From Salvelinus alpinus (lineage: Eukaryota > Chordata > Actinopteri > Salmoniformes > Salmonidae), in assembly GCF_045679555.1 (NCBI RefSeq), contig NC_092099.1:14212076-14276075 (forward strand): DNA of 64,000 bases. Direction: 5' to 3'. Shown one piece after another: positions 1 through 10,782 of this stretch (positions are counted from its first letter, which is position 1; each line of letters opens with the position of its first letter). The position numbers and the translations under genes were made by a program. Under the pieces are notes generated by a model. It had not been told where the DNA came from and did no database searches. It saw only the letters and a program-made list of their open reading frames with translations.

Positions 1-1112
1 TTCACAAGTCTGGTTCATTCCAAACACCTGAAGGTACCACATTCATCTGTACAAACAATACAGTTTGTATAAACACCATGGGACCACACAGCCGTCATAC
101 CGCTCAGGAAGGAGACGAGTTCTGTCTCCTAGAGATGAATGTACTTTGGTGCGAAAAGTGCAAATCAATCCCAGAACAACAACAAAGGACCTTGTGAATA
201 TTCTTGAGGAAACAGGTACAAAAGTATCTATATCCACAGTAAAACGAGTCCTATATCGACATAACCTGAAAGGCCGCTCAGCAAGGAAGAAGCCACTGCT
301 CCAAAACCCCCATTAAAAAAGCCAGACTACCATTTGCAACTGGACATGGGGACAAAGATCACACTTTTTGGAGAAATGTCCTCTGGTCTGATTAAACAAA
401 AATAGAACTGTTTGGCCATAATGATCATTATTATGTTTGGATGAAAAAGCTGAGAATACCATCCCAACCGTGAAGCACGGGGGTGGCAGCATCATGTTGT
501 GGGGGCGCTTTGCTGCAGGAGGGACTAGTGCACTTCACAAAATAGATGGCATCATGAGGCAGGAAAATTATGTGGATATATTGAAGCAACATCTCAAGAC
601 ATCAGTCATGAAGATAAAGCTTGGTCGCAAATGGGTCTTCCAAATGGACAATAACCCCAAGCATACTTCCAAAGTTGTGGCAAAATGGCTTAAGGACAAC
701 AAAGTCAAGGTATTGGAGTGGCCATCGCAAAGCAATGACCTCAAAATAACCCGACTCAGTTACACCAGCTCTGTCAGGAGGAATGAGACAAAATTCCCCC
801 AACTTATTGTGGGAAGCTTGTGGAAGCCTACCCGAACGTTTGACCTAAGTTAAACAATTTAAAGGCAATGCTAGCAAATACTAATTGAGTGTATGTAAAC
901 TTCTGACCCACTGGGAATGTGATGAAAGAAATGAAAGCTGAAATAAATAATTATCTCTACTATTATTCTGACATTTCACATTCTTAAAATAAAGTGGTGA
1001 TCCTAATTTACCTAAGACAGGGAATTTTTACTAGGATTAAATGTCAGGAGTTGTGAAAAACTGAGTTTAAATGTATTTGGCTAAAGTGTATGTAAACTTC
1101 CGACTTCAGCTG
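1..1112 (+). mobile_element. Tc1-like transposon of the salmonid IR/DR type, left part cut by the window edge
   Basis: The right end reads gtatgtaaacttccgactt...ctg followed by TA (1113-1114), the same terminal inverted repeat as the full copy at 31490-33042; an inner repeat (gtatgtaaacttctgacccac) lies near 890-914. This is the IR/DR Tc1 group from which synthetic salmonid transposases were derived. Transposase remnants on + are a DNA-binding half (about 65-316) and a catalytic half (about 437-853). The frame is broken several times. A stop codon (taa at about 391) directly follows the first catalytic Asp. A deletion near 738 removes the NPIEN segment that holds the third acidic catalytic residue. 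The copy is certainly non-autonomous. Confidence 0.93.
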
Positions 1113-1114
1113 TA

Positions 1115-1560
1115 TATATTCAGAGCCATATTCCTGTAAAGCTCAGAGGATCTCATGACAAATTCAGTAGAAGTGCTGTGGTTGCAGGTTCACCTGCCTC
1201 ACCTGAAGCCTCTTCTTTTAGACTGCTACTATAGGCCATCAAGTGCAAACTGTCTCTGATGCTAACAGAGACATTTGTTTTCTTGGTGACCTGAACATTG
1301 ACTAGTTATGATCTAGATGTCCTCTCAAGAGGCTGCTTCTTACTGTTACTAATACCTGTAACATGACCCAGGTTATCACTCAACCAACTAGAGGATATAC
1401 CAAAAGTGTTGGATCTGTGACATCCCCTTGTGTTGATCATATCTTCACCAATGCTGCAGAGCTTTGCTCGAAAGCAATATCAGTTTGTCTGTAATGACCA
1501 TAACATTGTGGCAATAACAAGGAAAGCCAAAGTACCAAACTCAGGGCCTAAAGTGATTTA
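1115..1560 (+). mobile_element. LINE fragment, endonuclease-domain end (L2-like); left half of a split element
   Basis: Conceptual translation in shifting frames shows remnants of an apurinic-type endonuclease: a GDLNIDW-like block near 1290-1305, a cysteine/glutamine-rich QLTQ-like stretch near 1375-1400, IDHIFTNA-like coding near 1430-1450, and a DHNIVA block near 1495-1515. These match the last endonuclease motifs of L2/CR1-type LINEs. The copy carries stops and frameshifts. It ends exactly at the Tc1 insertion at 1561, and the reverse-transcriptase half follows at 3831, so both belong to one element. Confidence 0.7.
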
Positions 1561-1754
1561 CACTCCATTCGGAAAGTATTCAGACCCCTTCCCATTTTCA
1601 ACATTTTGTTACATTACAGGCTTTTTCTAAAATGGATTAAATTATTTTTCCTCATCAATCAACACACAATACCCTATAATGACAAAGCAAAAACAGGTAA
1701 ACATTTTCACAAATATATTCTAAATAAATCAAACAGAAATATCTTATTTACATA

Positions 1755-2130
1755 TGACGTGGTGAGGTTGGACCCAGGTGCAGAGAAGACCAGACGAGGA
1801 ATCAGTGATTTAAGGATAAACATAATACTTTATTGAGAAACAGTAGCCGCAGGTTCACAATACACCAACAAAAAAACACCAATACCACCACCACCACCAC
1901 CACCACCACCACCACCACCACCACCACCACCACCACCACCACCACCAGTCTTGAAAACTCATTCAGGAAATGACCGCACACAGTAAACAATTCATGCTTC
2001 TGCAAAGGACAACAGAAAACACACCTCTTTTAACAGGGAAATCATAATGAGTAAATTGAACACACCTGAGTGTTGTTAATGTCTCTTGGATGGTCTCTAG
2101 CACCCTCTGGTGACAGGTGGAACCATGACA
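1755..2130 (-). mobile_element. Solo-LTR-like insertion inside the Tc1 element
   Basis: The 376 bp segment interrupts the Tc1 sequence between tttaca.. and ..taagtattcagaccc. On the - strand it begins TGTCATGG, ends ACGTCA, and has an AATAAA polyadenylation motif (complement near 1830-1835), as an LTR would. Flanks read acata (1750-1754) and accta (2131-2135), a 5-bp target duplication with one mismatch. It contains the CCA microsatellite. No coding sequence was seen. It could instead be a short non-autonomous LTR (TRIM-like) element. Confidence 0.6.
1885..1947. repeat. (CCA)21 microsatellite
   Basis: 63 bp of perfect CCA repeat inside the LTR-like insertion. On the other strand it gives a spurious poly-valine reading frame. 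Confidence 0.98.
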
Positions 2131-3400
2131 ACCTAAGTATTCAGACCCTTTGCTATCAGACTCGAAAATTGACCTCAGGTGCATCCTGTTTCAATTGATC
2201 ATCCTTGAGATGTTTCTACAACTTCATTGGAGTCCACCTGTGGTAAATTCAATTGATTGGACATGATTTGGAAAGGCACACACCTGTCTATATAAGGTCC
2301 CACAGTTGACAGTGCGTCAGAGCAAAAAACCAAGCCATGAGGTCGAAGGAATTGTCTGCAGAGCTCCGAGACAGGATTTTGTCGGGACAGATCTGGGGAA
2401 GGGTACCAAAAAATGTCTGCAGCATTGAAGGTCCCCAAGAACACAGTGACCTCCATCATTAAACGGAAGAAGTTTGGAACCACCAAGACTCTTCTGAGAG
2501 CTGACCGCCCGGCCAAACTGAGCAATCGGGGGAGTAGGACCTTGGTCAGGGAGGTGACCAAAAACCCGACAGCTCCAGAGTTCCTCTATGGAGATGGGAG
2601 ATCCTTCCAGAAGGACAACCATCTCTGCAGCACTCCACCAATACGGACTTTATGGTAGAGTGGCCAGATGGAAGCCACTCCTCAGTAAAAGGCACATGAC
2701 AGGTGGCTTGGAGTTTGCCAAAAGGCACCTAATGACTTTCAGACCATGAGAAACAAGATTCTCTGGTTTGATGAAATCAAGATTGAACTCTGGCTTGAAT
2801 GTCAACAGTCCCGTCTGGAGGAAGCCTTGCACCTCCCTATGGTGAAGTATGGTGGTGGCAGCGTCATACTGTGGAGATGTTTTTCAGCGGAAAGGGCTGG
2901 GAGACTAGTCAGGATCGAGGAAAAGATGAACGCAGCAAAGTACAGAGAGATCCTTGATGAAAACCTGCTCCATAGCGCATAGGACCTCAGACTGGGGTGA
3001 AGGTTAACCTTCCAACAGGACAACGACCCTTAGCACACAGCCAAGACAACGCAGGAGTGGCTTTGGGACAAGTCTCTGATTGGCCCTGAATGGCCCAGCC
3101 AGAGCCTGGACTTGAACCCGATCTAACATCTCTGGAACGACCTGAAAATAGCAGCGCTGCTCCCCATCCAACCTGACAGATCTTGAGAGGATCTGCAGAG
3201 AAGAATGGGCGAAACTCCCCAAATACAGGTGTGCCAAGCTTGTAGCGTCATACCCAAGAAGACTCAAGGCTGTAGTCCCTGCCAAAGGTGCTTCAACAAA
3301 GTACTAAGTAAAGGGTCTGAATACTTATGTAAATGTATTATTTCATTTTATTTTTATACATTCGAAAAATTTCTAAACCTGTTTTTGCTTTGTCCATATG

Positions 3401-3720
3401 TGTCACGATCATTATAAGGAGTGGACCAAGATGCAGCGTGGTATGTTTCCATCCTTTTATTTGGAAGAGAACAAACTAAACGTGAAGCTCAGAGTGGTGT
3501 TCACAGGCAACTATACCTAGACAAGATCCCACAAAGCACAATGGGGAAATGGCTACCTAAATATGATCCCCAATCAAAGACAACGATAAACAGCTGCCTC
3601 TGATTGGGAACCATACCAGGCCAACATAGACATATAATTCCCCTAGATAACCCACCCTTAATCACACCCCGACCTAACCAACATAGAGAATAAACAGCTC
3701 TCTATGGTCAGGGCGTGACA
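3401..3720 (-). mobile_element. Solo LTR, TGTCACG...CGTGACA family, copy 1
   Basis: The 320 bp segment begins tgtcacg and ends cgtgaca. It interrupts the Tc1 element and is flanked by exact 5-bp duplications atatg (3396-3400 and 3721-3725). It shares blocks with the copies at 26500-26873 and 35379-35768, notably the accacgctgcg-type block near one end and the cagaggcagctgt.atcgtt block in the middle. TG...CA ends plus a 5-bp duplication fit a solo LTR of a Ty3/Gypsy or related element. Confidence 0.8.
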
Positions 3721-3830
3721 ATATGGGGTATTGTGTGTAGATTGATGAGGGGGGAAACTATGTAATCTATTTTATAATAAGGCTGTAACGTAACAAAATG
3801 TGGAAAAAGTCTGAATACTTTCCGAATGCA

Positions 3831-5482
3831 AAAATGTTCTCAGAACTATTTTGATGAAGATATAAAAATATATGTTTGCTGTACTTAGTAAACTTATGGA
3901 GGGAATTGTGTTTGAACAAATGTTGTTTTTTTTACCTTTATTTAACTAGGCAAATCAGTTAAGAAAAAAAATCTTATTTACAATGGCCTACCTGGGAACA
4001 GTGGATTAACTGCCTTGTTCTGGGGCAGAACAACAGATTTTTACCTTGTCAGCTCGGGATTCGATCCAGCAACCTTTCGGTTACTGGCCCAACCCTCTAA
4101 CCACTAGGCTACCTGCTGCCAAATACAATTCTATATTTTAAAGAACAAGTTAACTACTGACTTTCAATATGCATATAGGGAAGGGCACTCAACTTGTACT
4201 GCACTGACTCAGATGACTGATGATTGGCTAAAATAAATGGATAATAAGATGTTTTGTTGTATTTCAGTGCAGCCTTTGACGTTATTGATCATAATTTGTT
4301 ATTGAAAAAAATCCCCTGCCATCACATGGTTGGAGATTTACTTATCCAATAGAACTCAGAGTATTCTTCAATGGAAGCTTCTCTAATATCAGATATGTAC
4401 AGTGTGGTATCCCTCAGGGCAGTTGCTTTGGACCGTTACTCTTCTCTATTTTTACAAATGATATGCCACTTATCTTACAAGAAGCTCAAATAACTATGTA
4501 TGCTGATGATTGCACACTCTACACAACAGTACCTACAGCCAGTGAGTTCTCTGAGACTCTTAGCAAGGAGTTACAGTCAGTGTCAGAATGGGTAATTAAC
4601 AATAAACTGGTCTTAAATACATCTAAAACTAAAAGCATTGTATTTGGTTCAAAACGTTATCTTAGACCAAAACCTCAACTGGAGTTGTGCATAAAGTGTG
4701 TGACCGTTGAAGAAGTTGAACTCTTAGTAACGTTGGATGGTCAGTTATCACGTTCAAGTCATATTGACAAAGTTGTTGTGAAGATGGGGAGAGGTATGTT
4801 TGTTGTAAAAATATGTTCTGCGTTTTTGACACAAAGATCAACTGTATTAGTTGTTCAGGCTCTGATCTTGTCCCATCTTGATTACTGTCTGGTAATACGG
4901 TCAGGTGCAGCAAAGAAAGACCTAGCAAAGCTGCTGCTGGCTCAAAACAATGCAGCACACCTGGCCCATAACTACACACACACAACTAATATCAACAACA
5001 TGTATAATAGTCTTTCATGGTTGCGGGTTGAGGAGAAATGTACTACTTCTCTTCTAGTCTTTTTATTTGTATAATCTATTTGCCTTCATTTAAAAAAGAC
5101 ATCCAAACCAAAAACAGATTTAATGCATCGCTCAGTTTCAGTATGTACAGTATGTCATCCTGGAATGCTCTGCCACCAGAGGTTTCTCAGATAAAAAGCA
5201 AGTTTAGCTTTACAATGTTTTTTAAAATGCTTTTTATCACAGAGCCACTCCTCTTTCTAAAGATCTAATTTAACTGTACTGTATATAACAATATTATATG
5301 AATAGTGTGTAAATAGTATTTTTGTTGTCTCAGTGTCTTTGCTATATATACTCTTATTTAATTTTTTTATTTCAATGTTTTATTTAGTGTAATATCTTAT
5401 GTTGTTATTGTCTATTACTGTTATGTACTTTGTCATGTATTTATATGTTTTATGTGGACCCCCAGGAAGAGTAGCTGCTAAA
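3831..5482 (+). mobile_element. LINE fragment, reverse-transcriptase and 3' end (L2-like), right half of the split element
   Basis: Reading frames shift, but reverse-transcriptase blocks are plain: HSTCTALTQMTDDWL (about 4188-4235), FSAAFDVIDHNLLL (about 4265-4305), the YADD catalytic box in the 203-codon frame starting at 4463 (MYADDCTLYTT near 4498-4530), and NNKLVLNTSKTK (about 4600-4635). The 3' region ends with gtggacccccaggaagagtagctgct near 5455-5480, a tail also seen inverted at 31385 onward. The element is interrupted by a SINE at 3926-4120. It is inactive. The L2-like assignment rests on the YADD box and overall pattern, and I have not checked it by phylogeny. Confidence 0.8.
3926..4120 (-). 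repeat. HpaI-type tRNA-derived SINE
   Basis: On the - strand it starts with a tRNA-like head (ggtagcctagtggttagag, box A; cgaaaggttgctggatcgaatccc, box B), followed by gctgacaaggtaaaaatctg. It ends with gcctagttaaataaaggtaa and an A-rich tail. This is the salmonid HpaI family. It is inserted in the LINE reverse-transcriptase region. A second copy is at 43729. Confidence 0.9.
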
Positions 5483-5793
5483 CACCACTGCGCACACACC
5501 TGTCATTACTATGACAACTAGTGTAGCCATGACAGCAAAAATCTGATTTTGTCACTTGTAACGTGCTGTTTAAACAGTCAGTATTCCAAAACGGATTTGA
5601 AAAACAAACCTGATTTGAGCATTAAGGCCTGCAATGTGAACAAGGCTTAAGAAATGCTAGCAACCTTGACTAAATTCAAACGTGATTTGGTTTTAGGATG
5701 TGGTTAGATGTCGATGTCTCTTGTGTGTGTTTGCAAGGGGAAAGAGTTAGCCAAATTATTTCGCCAATTAGCTTCAGCCGGCTGGTGCGCGCC
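5483..5793. other. No recognised feature
   Basis: About 310 bp between the LINE tail and the hAT-like left end. It has no open frame of interest and no repeat that I can name. Confidence 0.6.
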
Positions 5794-6249
5794 CAGGGTT
5801 CAGAAGCTTACTCTCAAAATGTAATCTGTTACGGTTACTAGTTACCTGACCAAAATTGTAATCAGTAACATATCTTTTGGATTACCCAAACTCTGTAACG
5901 TAATCAGATTACTTTCAGTTACTTTTAGATTACTCTCCCCCTAAGAAGCATTAGAAGAAGAAAAACATTAATATTACCAATTGAACAACATATATTCCAA
6001 GATAAATCAATGTTAGAGTTTACATAGGTGGTCATAAATGGATGTTGCATTTTACTTTATGGGTTGGTTTTATGTAGGTTTCCTCTAACCCATTGCTTTC
6101 TACTACAGATACTAATACTATTAGGTTATATCTTTACATTAAAAACCAAAGTTTGTCACATTTCTAGTCATTCCAATTAATTGAATACCCCTTGATCTTC
6201 AAGAATAGGACTTGTAAATATGGAGAGAGAAAAAATTATCAGAGCACAA

Positions 6250-6476
6250 CTGGCCTCCCAAGTGGCGCAGCGGTCTAAAGCACTGCATTGCAGTGCTCGA
6301 GGGGTTACTACAGACCCTGGTTTGTTCCCAGGCTGTGTCCCAACTGGCTGTAATTGGGAGTCCCAGAAGGTGGCGCACAATTGGCCCAGCGTTGTTAGGG
6401 GACGGTGTAGGATGTCATTGTAAATAAGAATGTGTTCTTAACTGACTTGCCTAGTTAAATAAAGGTAAATGAAAAA
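6250..6476 (+). repeat. tRNA-derived SINE with tRNA-Leu-like head (SlmI-type)
   Basis: The head agtggcgcagcggtctaaag with the gtttgttcccagg box B region resembles a tRNA-Leu-like promoter. The body contains ggcgcacaattggcccagcg. The tail gttcttaactgacttgcc...aaataaaggtaa matches the tail of HpaI SINEs, which suggests mobilisation by the same LINE type. The family name is from memory; the SINE nature is clear. Confidence 0.8.
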
Positions 6477-7464
6477 AGGACTTCTCTGTTGTAAATTTTG
6501 TTATTGTCTTGGGGGACTGATTGGGCTAATTGCTTTGAGTTGAAAAATAAATGCTGCTCTCATGGAATGGAATGCTTTGAGCACTACCATAAAGTACTAT
6601 TTGCATATGAAAATGAATGCCACATGCTGCATTTGCTATAGGCCTATTGTTTACTTTTCAGTTGGTGACACTTTGATATCTTGATCATTTGCAGCTGTTT
6701 AAGTCTATCAAAAGTGTGTGAGTTTGAGCCTGTGTCCGTTTTTAATCAGCACAAATTAGATTGAGCAATAAAATCCCCACTCGTGGTCTTCTTCAATTAA
6801 ACTTGTTTTTGACAGTATGTGGAGCACAATACCACGGAGGAGTTTAGAACGGAGGAACTCCCTCAAACTTCTATTCCATAGGCTGGGATCCGCACTATGC
6901 AGCTTTTGTAAAAGCAAATTCTTTCACTGGTTGCAAAAACAATGATTCATAAGCAGCTTAAACTTCTTCAATTCAACCATTATCGGGTTAAAATACACAT
7001 ATAGATTTGTGAACATCCATCCACGCAAACCACAATCCATCAGGCGCAAATAGCTAAATGAGAAAGCAGCAGTGTGATTCATATCATTGCGCGATGTAGA
7101 TATCAATAATAAGTGATATACGTTAGGGTTAAATAGCGGGAACCCGGTTACCGAGATTTACTGAGATTTACCGCCAAAACCACTCCCTTTTCCCGGGATA
7201 AATAACTGCGAGAAACTGGTAAATTATAATAAATGATTTATATGAACAGCATGACGTGAAATGGAACTGTTAAATTATGCGATGTTTAAGTCTGGCTTCG
7301 CTACGGCCTCTGCATGATGAATCATCAACGCTCAGGGTTGGGACAGACAGCCCATCTCAGTATGATGCGCAGTTCACAATGCATGTAGACCTATCATCTC
7401 ATCATGGTAACTTTTTTTCTTGTGACCGGTAGGCCTGCATTTGCTGCAGCATAGTCTATGCTAA

Positions 7465-7861
7465 TGTCACGACTTCCGCCAAAGTCGGTGCCTCTCCGTG
7501 TTCGGGTGGCAATCGGTGGTTGGCGTCACCGGTCTACTAGCCATCGCCGATCCACTTTTCTTTTTCCTTTGGTTTTGTCTTTGTTTTCACAGACCTGTTT
7601 TCCATTTCACAATTATTTGTTCCTGTATTTAAACCCTCTGTTTCCCCCATGGTGTTGTGCGGGATTATTACATGTTCAGTTAGGTTTATTTTGATGGCTG
7701 GGATTTTGACGGGTGCTGTGTTCACCTATGCGTTATCTTTACCGTCTTTGTTTTGGTCAAGTGTAGTTGTTACCTTGTGCCTTGTTGAGTAAAGTACGTT
7801 GCTCATTCATTCTGTTCTCCTGCGCCTGACTTCATGCACCAGCTACACTCACCTTCTGACA
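7465..7861 (+). repeat. 5' LTR of the Gypsy element
   Basis: It begins TGTCACGACTTCCGCC and ends near ..ccttctgaca. It aligns over its length with the 3' LTR (shared ctagccatcgccgatccactttt block and the ctgcgcctgac..accagctac end). The exact 3' boundary is uncertain by about 10 bp. Confidence 0.88.
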
Positions 7862-7879
7862 GAATCCCGCAACAGAGAT

Positions 7880-8757
7880 ATGGAGTCAGCAGGAGCAGAC
7901 AACCCCGGATTTGGGGTCGACGAGCGCGTCCAGCAGCAGGCGGATATGATACAACATCTTGACATCACCATGGATCGAGTCCTGCAGAATCTGGAACGCT
8001 GGGAGAGAAGAGGAGTTCCTCCAGCGCCTCCAACAGTACCACCAACGACACCTCTACTCACCCCTCCTTCACCCGGTCCCGATTCGGCTCGCGCTCCCGA
8101 GGGAATATGATGGGACGGCTGCCGGATGCCAGGGGTTCCTACTCCAGCTGGAGCTCTACCTGAGGACCGTCCACCCGGCTCCTTCGGGGCATGAGAGCGT
8201 GTCCGCCCTCGTCTCCTGCCTCTCAGGCAAAGCCCTGGAGTGGGCCAACTCCGTATGGAGTGAGGGAGACGCGGCGTTGGACCATTACGCAGAGTTGATG
8301 AACGTCTGTTCCATCGGGTGAATGTCTGTTCCATCTGAGGCAGGGGACGAGGAGCGCGCAGGATTTCGCCTTGGACTTCCGGACCCTGGCCGCCAGCGTG
8401 GGATGGAACAACAGGGCCCTGATCGATCACTACCGGTGCAGTCTGCGCGAGGACGTCCGTCGGGAGTTGGCCTGCCGAGACACCACCCTCACATTGGACC
8501 AGCTGGTGGACCTGTCCATCCGGCTGGACAACCTGCTGACTGCCCGCGGATGTCCGGATCGGGACCTGTCAGTTCCATCCCCCAGCACCTCCGCTTTGAT
8601 GCCCATTGAGCTGGGAGGTGCTGCACTTAGGGCGACCGGAGGAGGGGCCACTCCCTGCACCATCTGTGGCCGCAGAGGGCACACTGCTGGTCGGTCCTGG
8701 GGGGTTCCTCAGGGAGTCGAGGCAGCAGGCAGGGCACTATCGTGTCACCCCAGGTGA
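7880..8757 (+). pseudogene. Degraded gag (capsid and nucleocapsid) of the Gypsy element
   Basis: ATG at 7880 opens the frame (ESAGADNPG...) just after the 5' LTR. The frame shifts near 8100 and again near 8320. The capsid region shows GKALEWAN and YRCSLREDVRRELA-like blocks typical of fish Gypsy Gag. A CCHC zinc knuckle follows at 8656-8697 (CTICGRRGHTAGR), but the final Cys is replaced by Ser at 8695-8697. In the family, Gag forms the capsid and the knuckle binds the element RNA. This copy cannot make an intact protein. Confidence 0.85.
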
Positions 8758-8847
8758 GTCGGCACCGGCTCATCCAGAGCCCCCTGTTGCTCACATGTAT
8801 GTGTTTTTTTTTCATTTCCTGAGTTTTCCCCGCATTCCCAGCATAAG

Positions 8848-9160
8848 GCGCAAATAGATTCAGGTGCAGCTGGGAATTTTATTGACCGTTAATTTGCTCA
8901 TAGTCATAGGGATTCCCCTTGTTCCTGTGGATATGCCCTTCCCTGTGCACGCCCTAGATAGTCAACCATTAGGGTCAGGGCTGATTAGGGAAGCCACTAC
9001 TCCACTTGACATGGTTACGCAGGAGGGTCATAAGGAGAGAATCAATCTCTTCCTTATTGATTCTCCTGTGTTTCCCGTGGTGCTGGGCTTACCCTGGTTG
9101 GCCTGTCATGACCCCACTATTTCGTGGGAACAGAGGGCTCTCAAGGGATGGTCATGACAG
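8848..9160 (+). pseudogene. Degraded retropepsin-type protease domain of the Gypsy element
   Basis: The active-site signature IDSGA is read at about 8854-8868, followed by GNFID. A frame change then leads to the second half, which ends with [13 protein letters not shown] and ISWEQ at about 9082-9132, the standard C-terminal boundary of Gypsy proteases. The two halves are in different frames with a stop between them. The domain normally cleaves the Gag-Pol polyprotein. Confidence 0.82.
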
Positions 9161-10625
9161 TGCTCAGGGAGGTGTGTGGGGGTTTCCATCGGTGCGACTA
9201 CGGTGGAAAGTCCAGACCAGGTCTCCACCGTGCGCATCCCCTCAGAATATGCCGATTTTGCTCTCGCCTTCTGTAAGAAGAGGGCGACTAAATTACCACC
9301 TCATCGACGAGGGATTGTGCGATAAATCTCCTGGTAGACGCAGCACTTCCCAGGAGTCACGTGTATCCTCTGTCACAGGAGGAGACGGCGGCTATGGAAA
9401 CATATGTCTCCGAATCCCTGGGGCAGGGATACATTCGGCCCTCCACTTCACCTGCCTCCTCGAGTTTCTTTTTTGTGAAGAAAAAGGATGGGGTCTGAGC
9501 CCGTGTATTGACTATCAAGGGATCAATCAGATCACTGTGAGGTACAGCTACCCGCTGCCTCTCATCGCCAGTGCGATCGAGTCAATGCACGGGGCGCGCT
9601 TCTTCACAAAATTGGATCTTAGAAGCGCTTACAACCTGGTGCGTATCTGGGAGGGGGACGAGTGGAAGACGGCATTTAGTCCCACCTCAGGGCACTATGA
9701 GTACCTCGTCATGCCGTACGGGTTGATGAATGCTCCATCAGTCTTCCAGGACTTTGTTGACGAGATTTTCCGGGACCTGCACGGGCAGGGTGTAGTGGTG
9801 TATATCAAGGACATTATGATATACTCCGCTACACGCGCCGAGCATGTGTCCCTGGTGCGCAGAGTGCTTGGTCGACTGTTGGAGCAAGACCTGTACGTCA
9901 AGGCTGAGAAATGTCTGTTCTTCCAACAGTCCTTCTCCTTCTTAGGGTATCGCTTTTCCACGTCAGGGGTGGAGATGTAGAGTGACCGCATTTTAGCCGT
10001 TCGTAATTGGCCGACTTTCACCACGGTAAAGGAAGTGCAGCGGTTTCTGGAGTTTGCCAGCTACTACCGGAGGTTTATCCGGGGTTTTGGTCAGGTAGCA
10101 GCTCCCATTACCTCACTGCTGAAGGGGGGACCGGTGCGGCTGCAGTGGTCGGCTGAGGCGAACAGGGCTTTGGTCACCTGAAGGCTCTGTTTACCTCTGC
10201 TCCCGAGCTGGCTCAACCGGAGCCCTCTTTGGCGTTCATAGTGGAGGTGGACGCGTCCGAGGCTGGGATAGGAGCCGTGCTGTCTCAGCGCTCGGGCACG
10301 CCACCAAAGCTCCGCCCCTGTGCTTTCTTTTCGAAGAAGCTGAGCCCGGCGGAGCGAAACTACGATGTGGGGGACCGGGAGTTGTTGGCTGTTGTCAAGG
10401 CTCTGAAGGCGTGGAGGCATTGGCTTGAGGGGGCTAAACACCCTTTTCTCATCTGGACTGACCACCGCAATCTGGAGTACATCGGGGCAGCGAGGAGACT
10501 GAACCCTCGCCAGGCAAGGTGGGCTATGTTCTTTACCCGTTTTGTTTTCACTCTATCCTACAGACCAGGTTCCCAGAACGCTAAGGCAGACGCACTGTCC
10601 CGGATGTATGACACAGAGGAGCGGT
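9161..10625 (+). pseudogene. Degraded reverse transcriptase and RNase H of the Gypsy element
   Basis: Reverse-transcriptase blocks: YPLPLI (about 9549), [11 protein letters not shown] (about 9603-9635), [13 protein letters not shown] (about 9712-9750). The catalytic box is at 9801-9812, where the family YIDD reads YIKD, so one catalytic Asp is Lys. A stop lies at 9978-9980, followed by a thumb-like EVQRFLEFASYYRRFI stretch. A frame change occurs near 10180. RNase H follows at about 10229-10610: [34 protein letters not shown] and NAKADALSR. The order is typical of Ty3/Gypsy Pol. Both the active-site change and the frame breaks show the copy is dead. Confidence 0.92.
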
Positions 10626-10782
10626 CCATGGATCACACTCCCATACTTCCGGGCCTCTTGCCTGGTGGCACCGGTGGTGTGGGAGCTGGACGCGGACATC
10701 GAGCGGGCGTTACGCACAGAGCCCACTCCCCCCCCAGTGTCCAGCTGGGCTCCTGTACGTTCCGTCTGCTGTCCGCGACCGT

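Larger units (their letters stand above)
1561..3830 (+). mobile_element. Tc1-like transposon (cattcggaaagtattcagacc terminal repeat), with two nested LTR insertions
   Basis: The left end has cattcggaaagtattcagac preceded by TA; the right end has ctgaatactttccgaatgca, with the last few bases lost. Between them are fragments of a + strand transposase: an N-terminal DNA-binding part (about 2338-2560) that includes PKNTV, and a catalytic part (about 2746-2982) with [14 protein letters not shown] and [14 protein letters not shown] blocks. In the DDE first-Asp region, the usual WSDETKIE reads WFDEIKIE. There are many frameshifts and stops. Removing the insertions at 1755-2130 and 3401-3720 gives about 1.6 kb, the normal length for Tc1. 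Confidence 0.9.

Noticed and set aside
1802..2005. Frame with a long poly-valine run
   Set aside because: It is the translation of the CCA microsatellite on the other strand.
7849..8430. 193-codon - strand frame
   Set aside because: It is a shadow of the GC-rich gag region of the Gypsy element; the sense strand carries the capsid and zinc-knuckle motifs.
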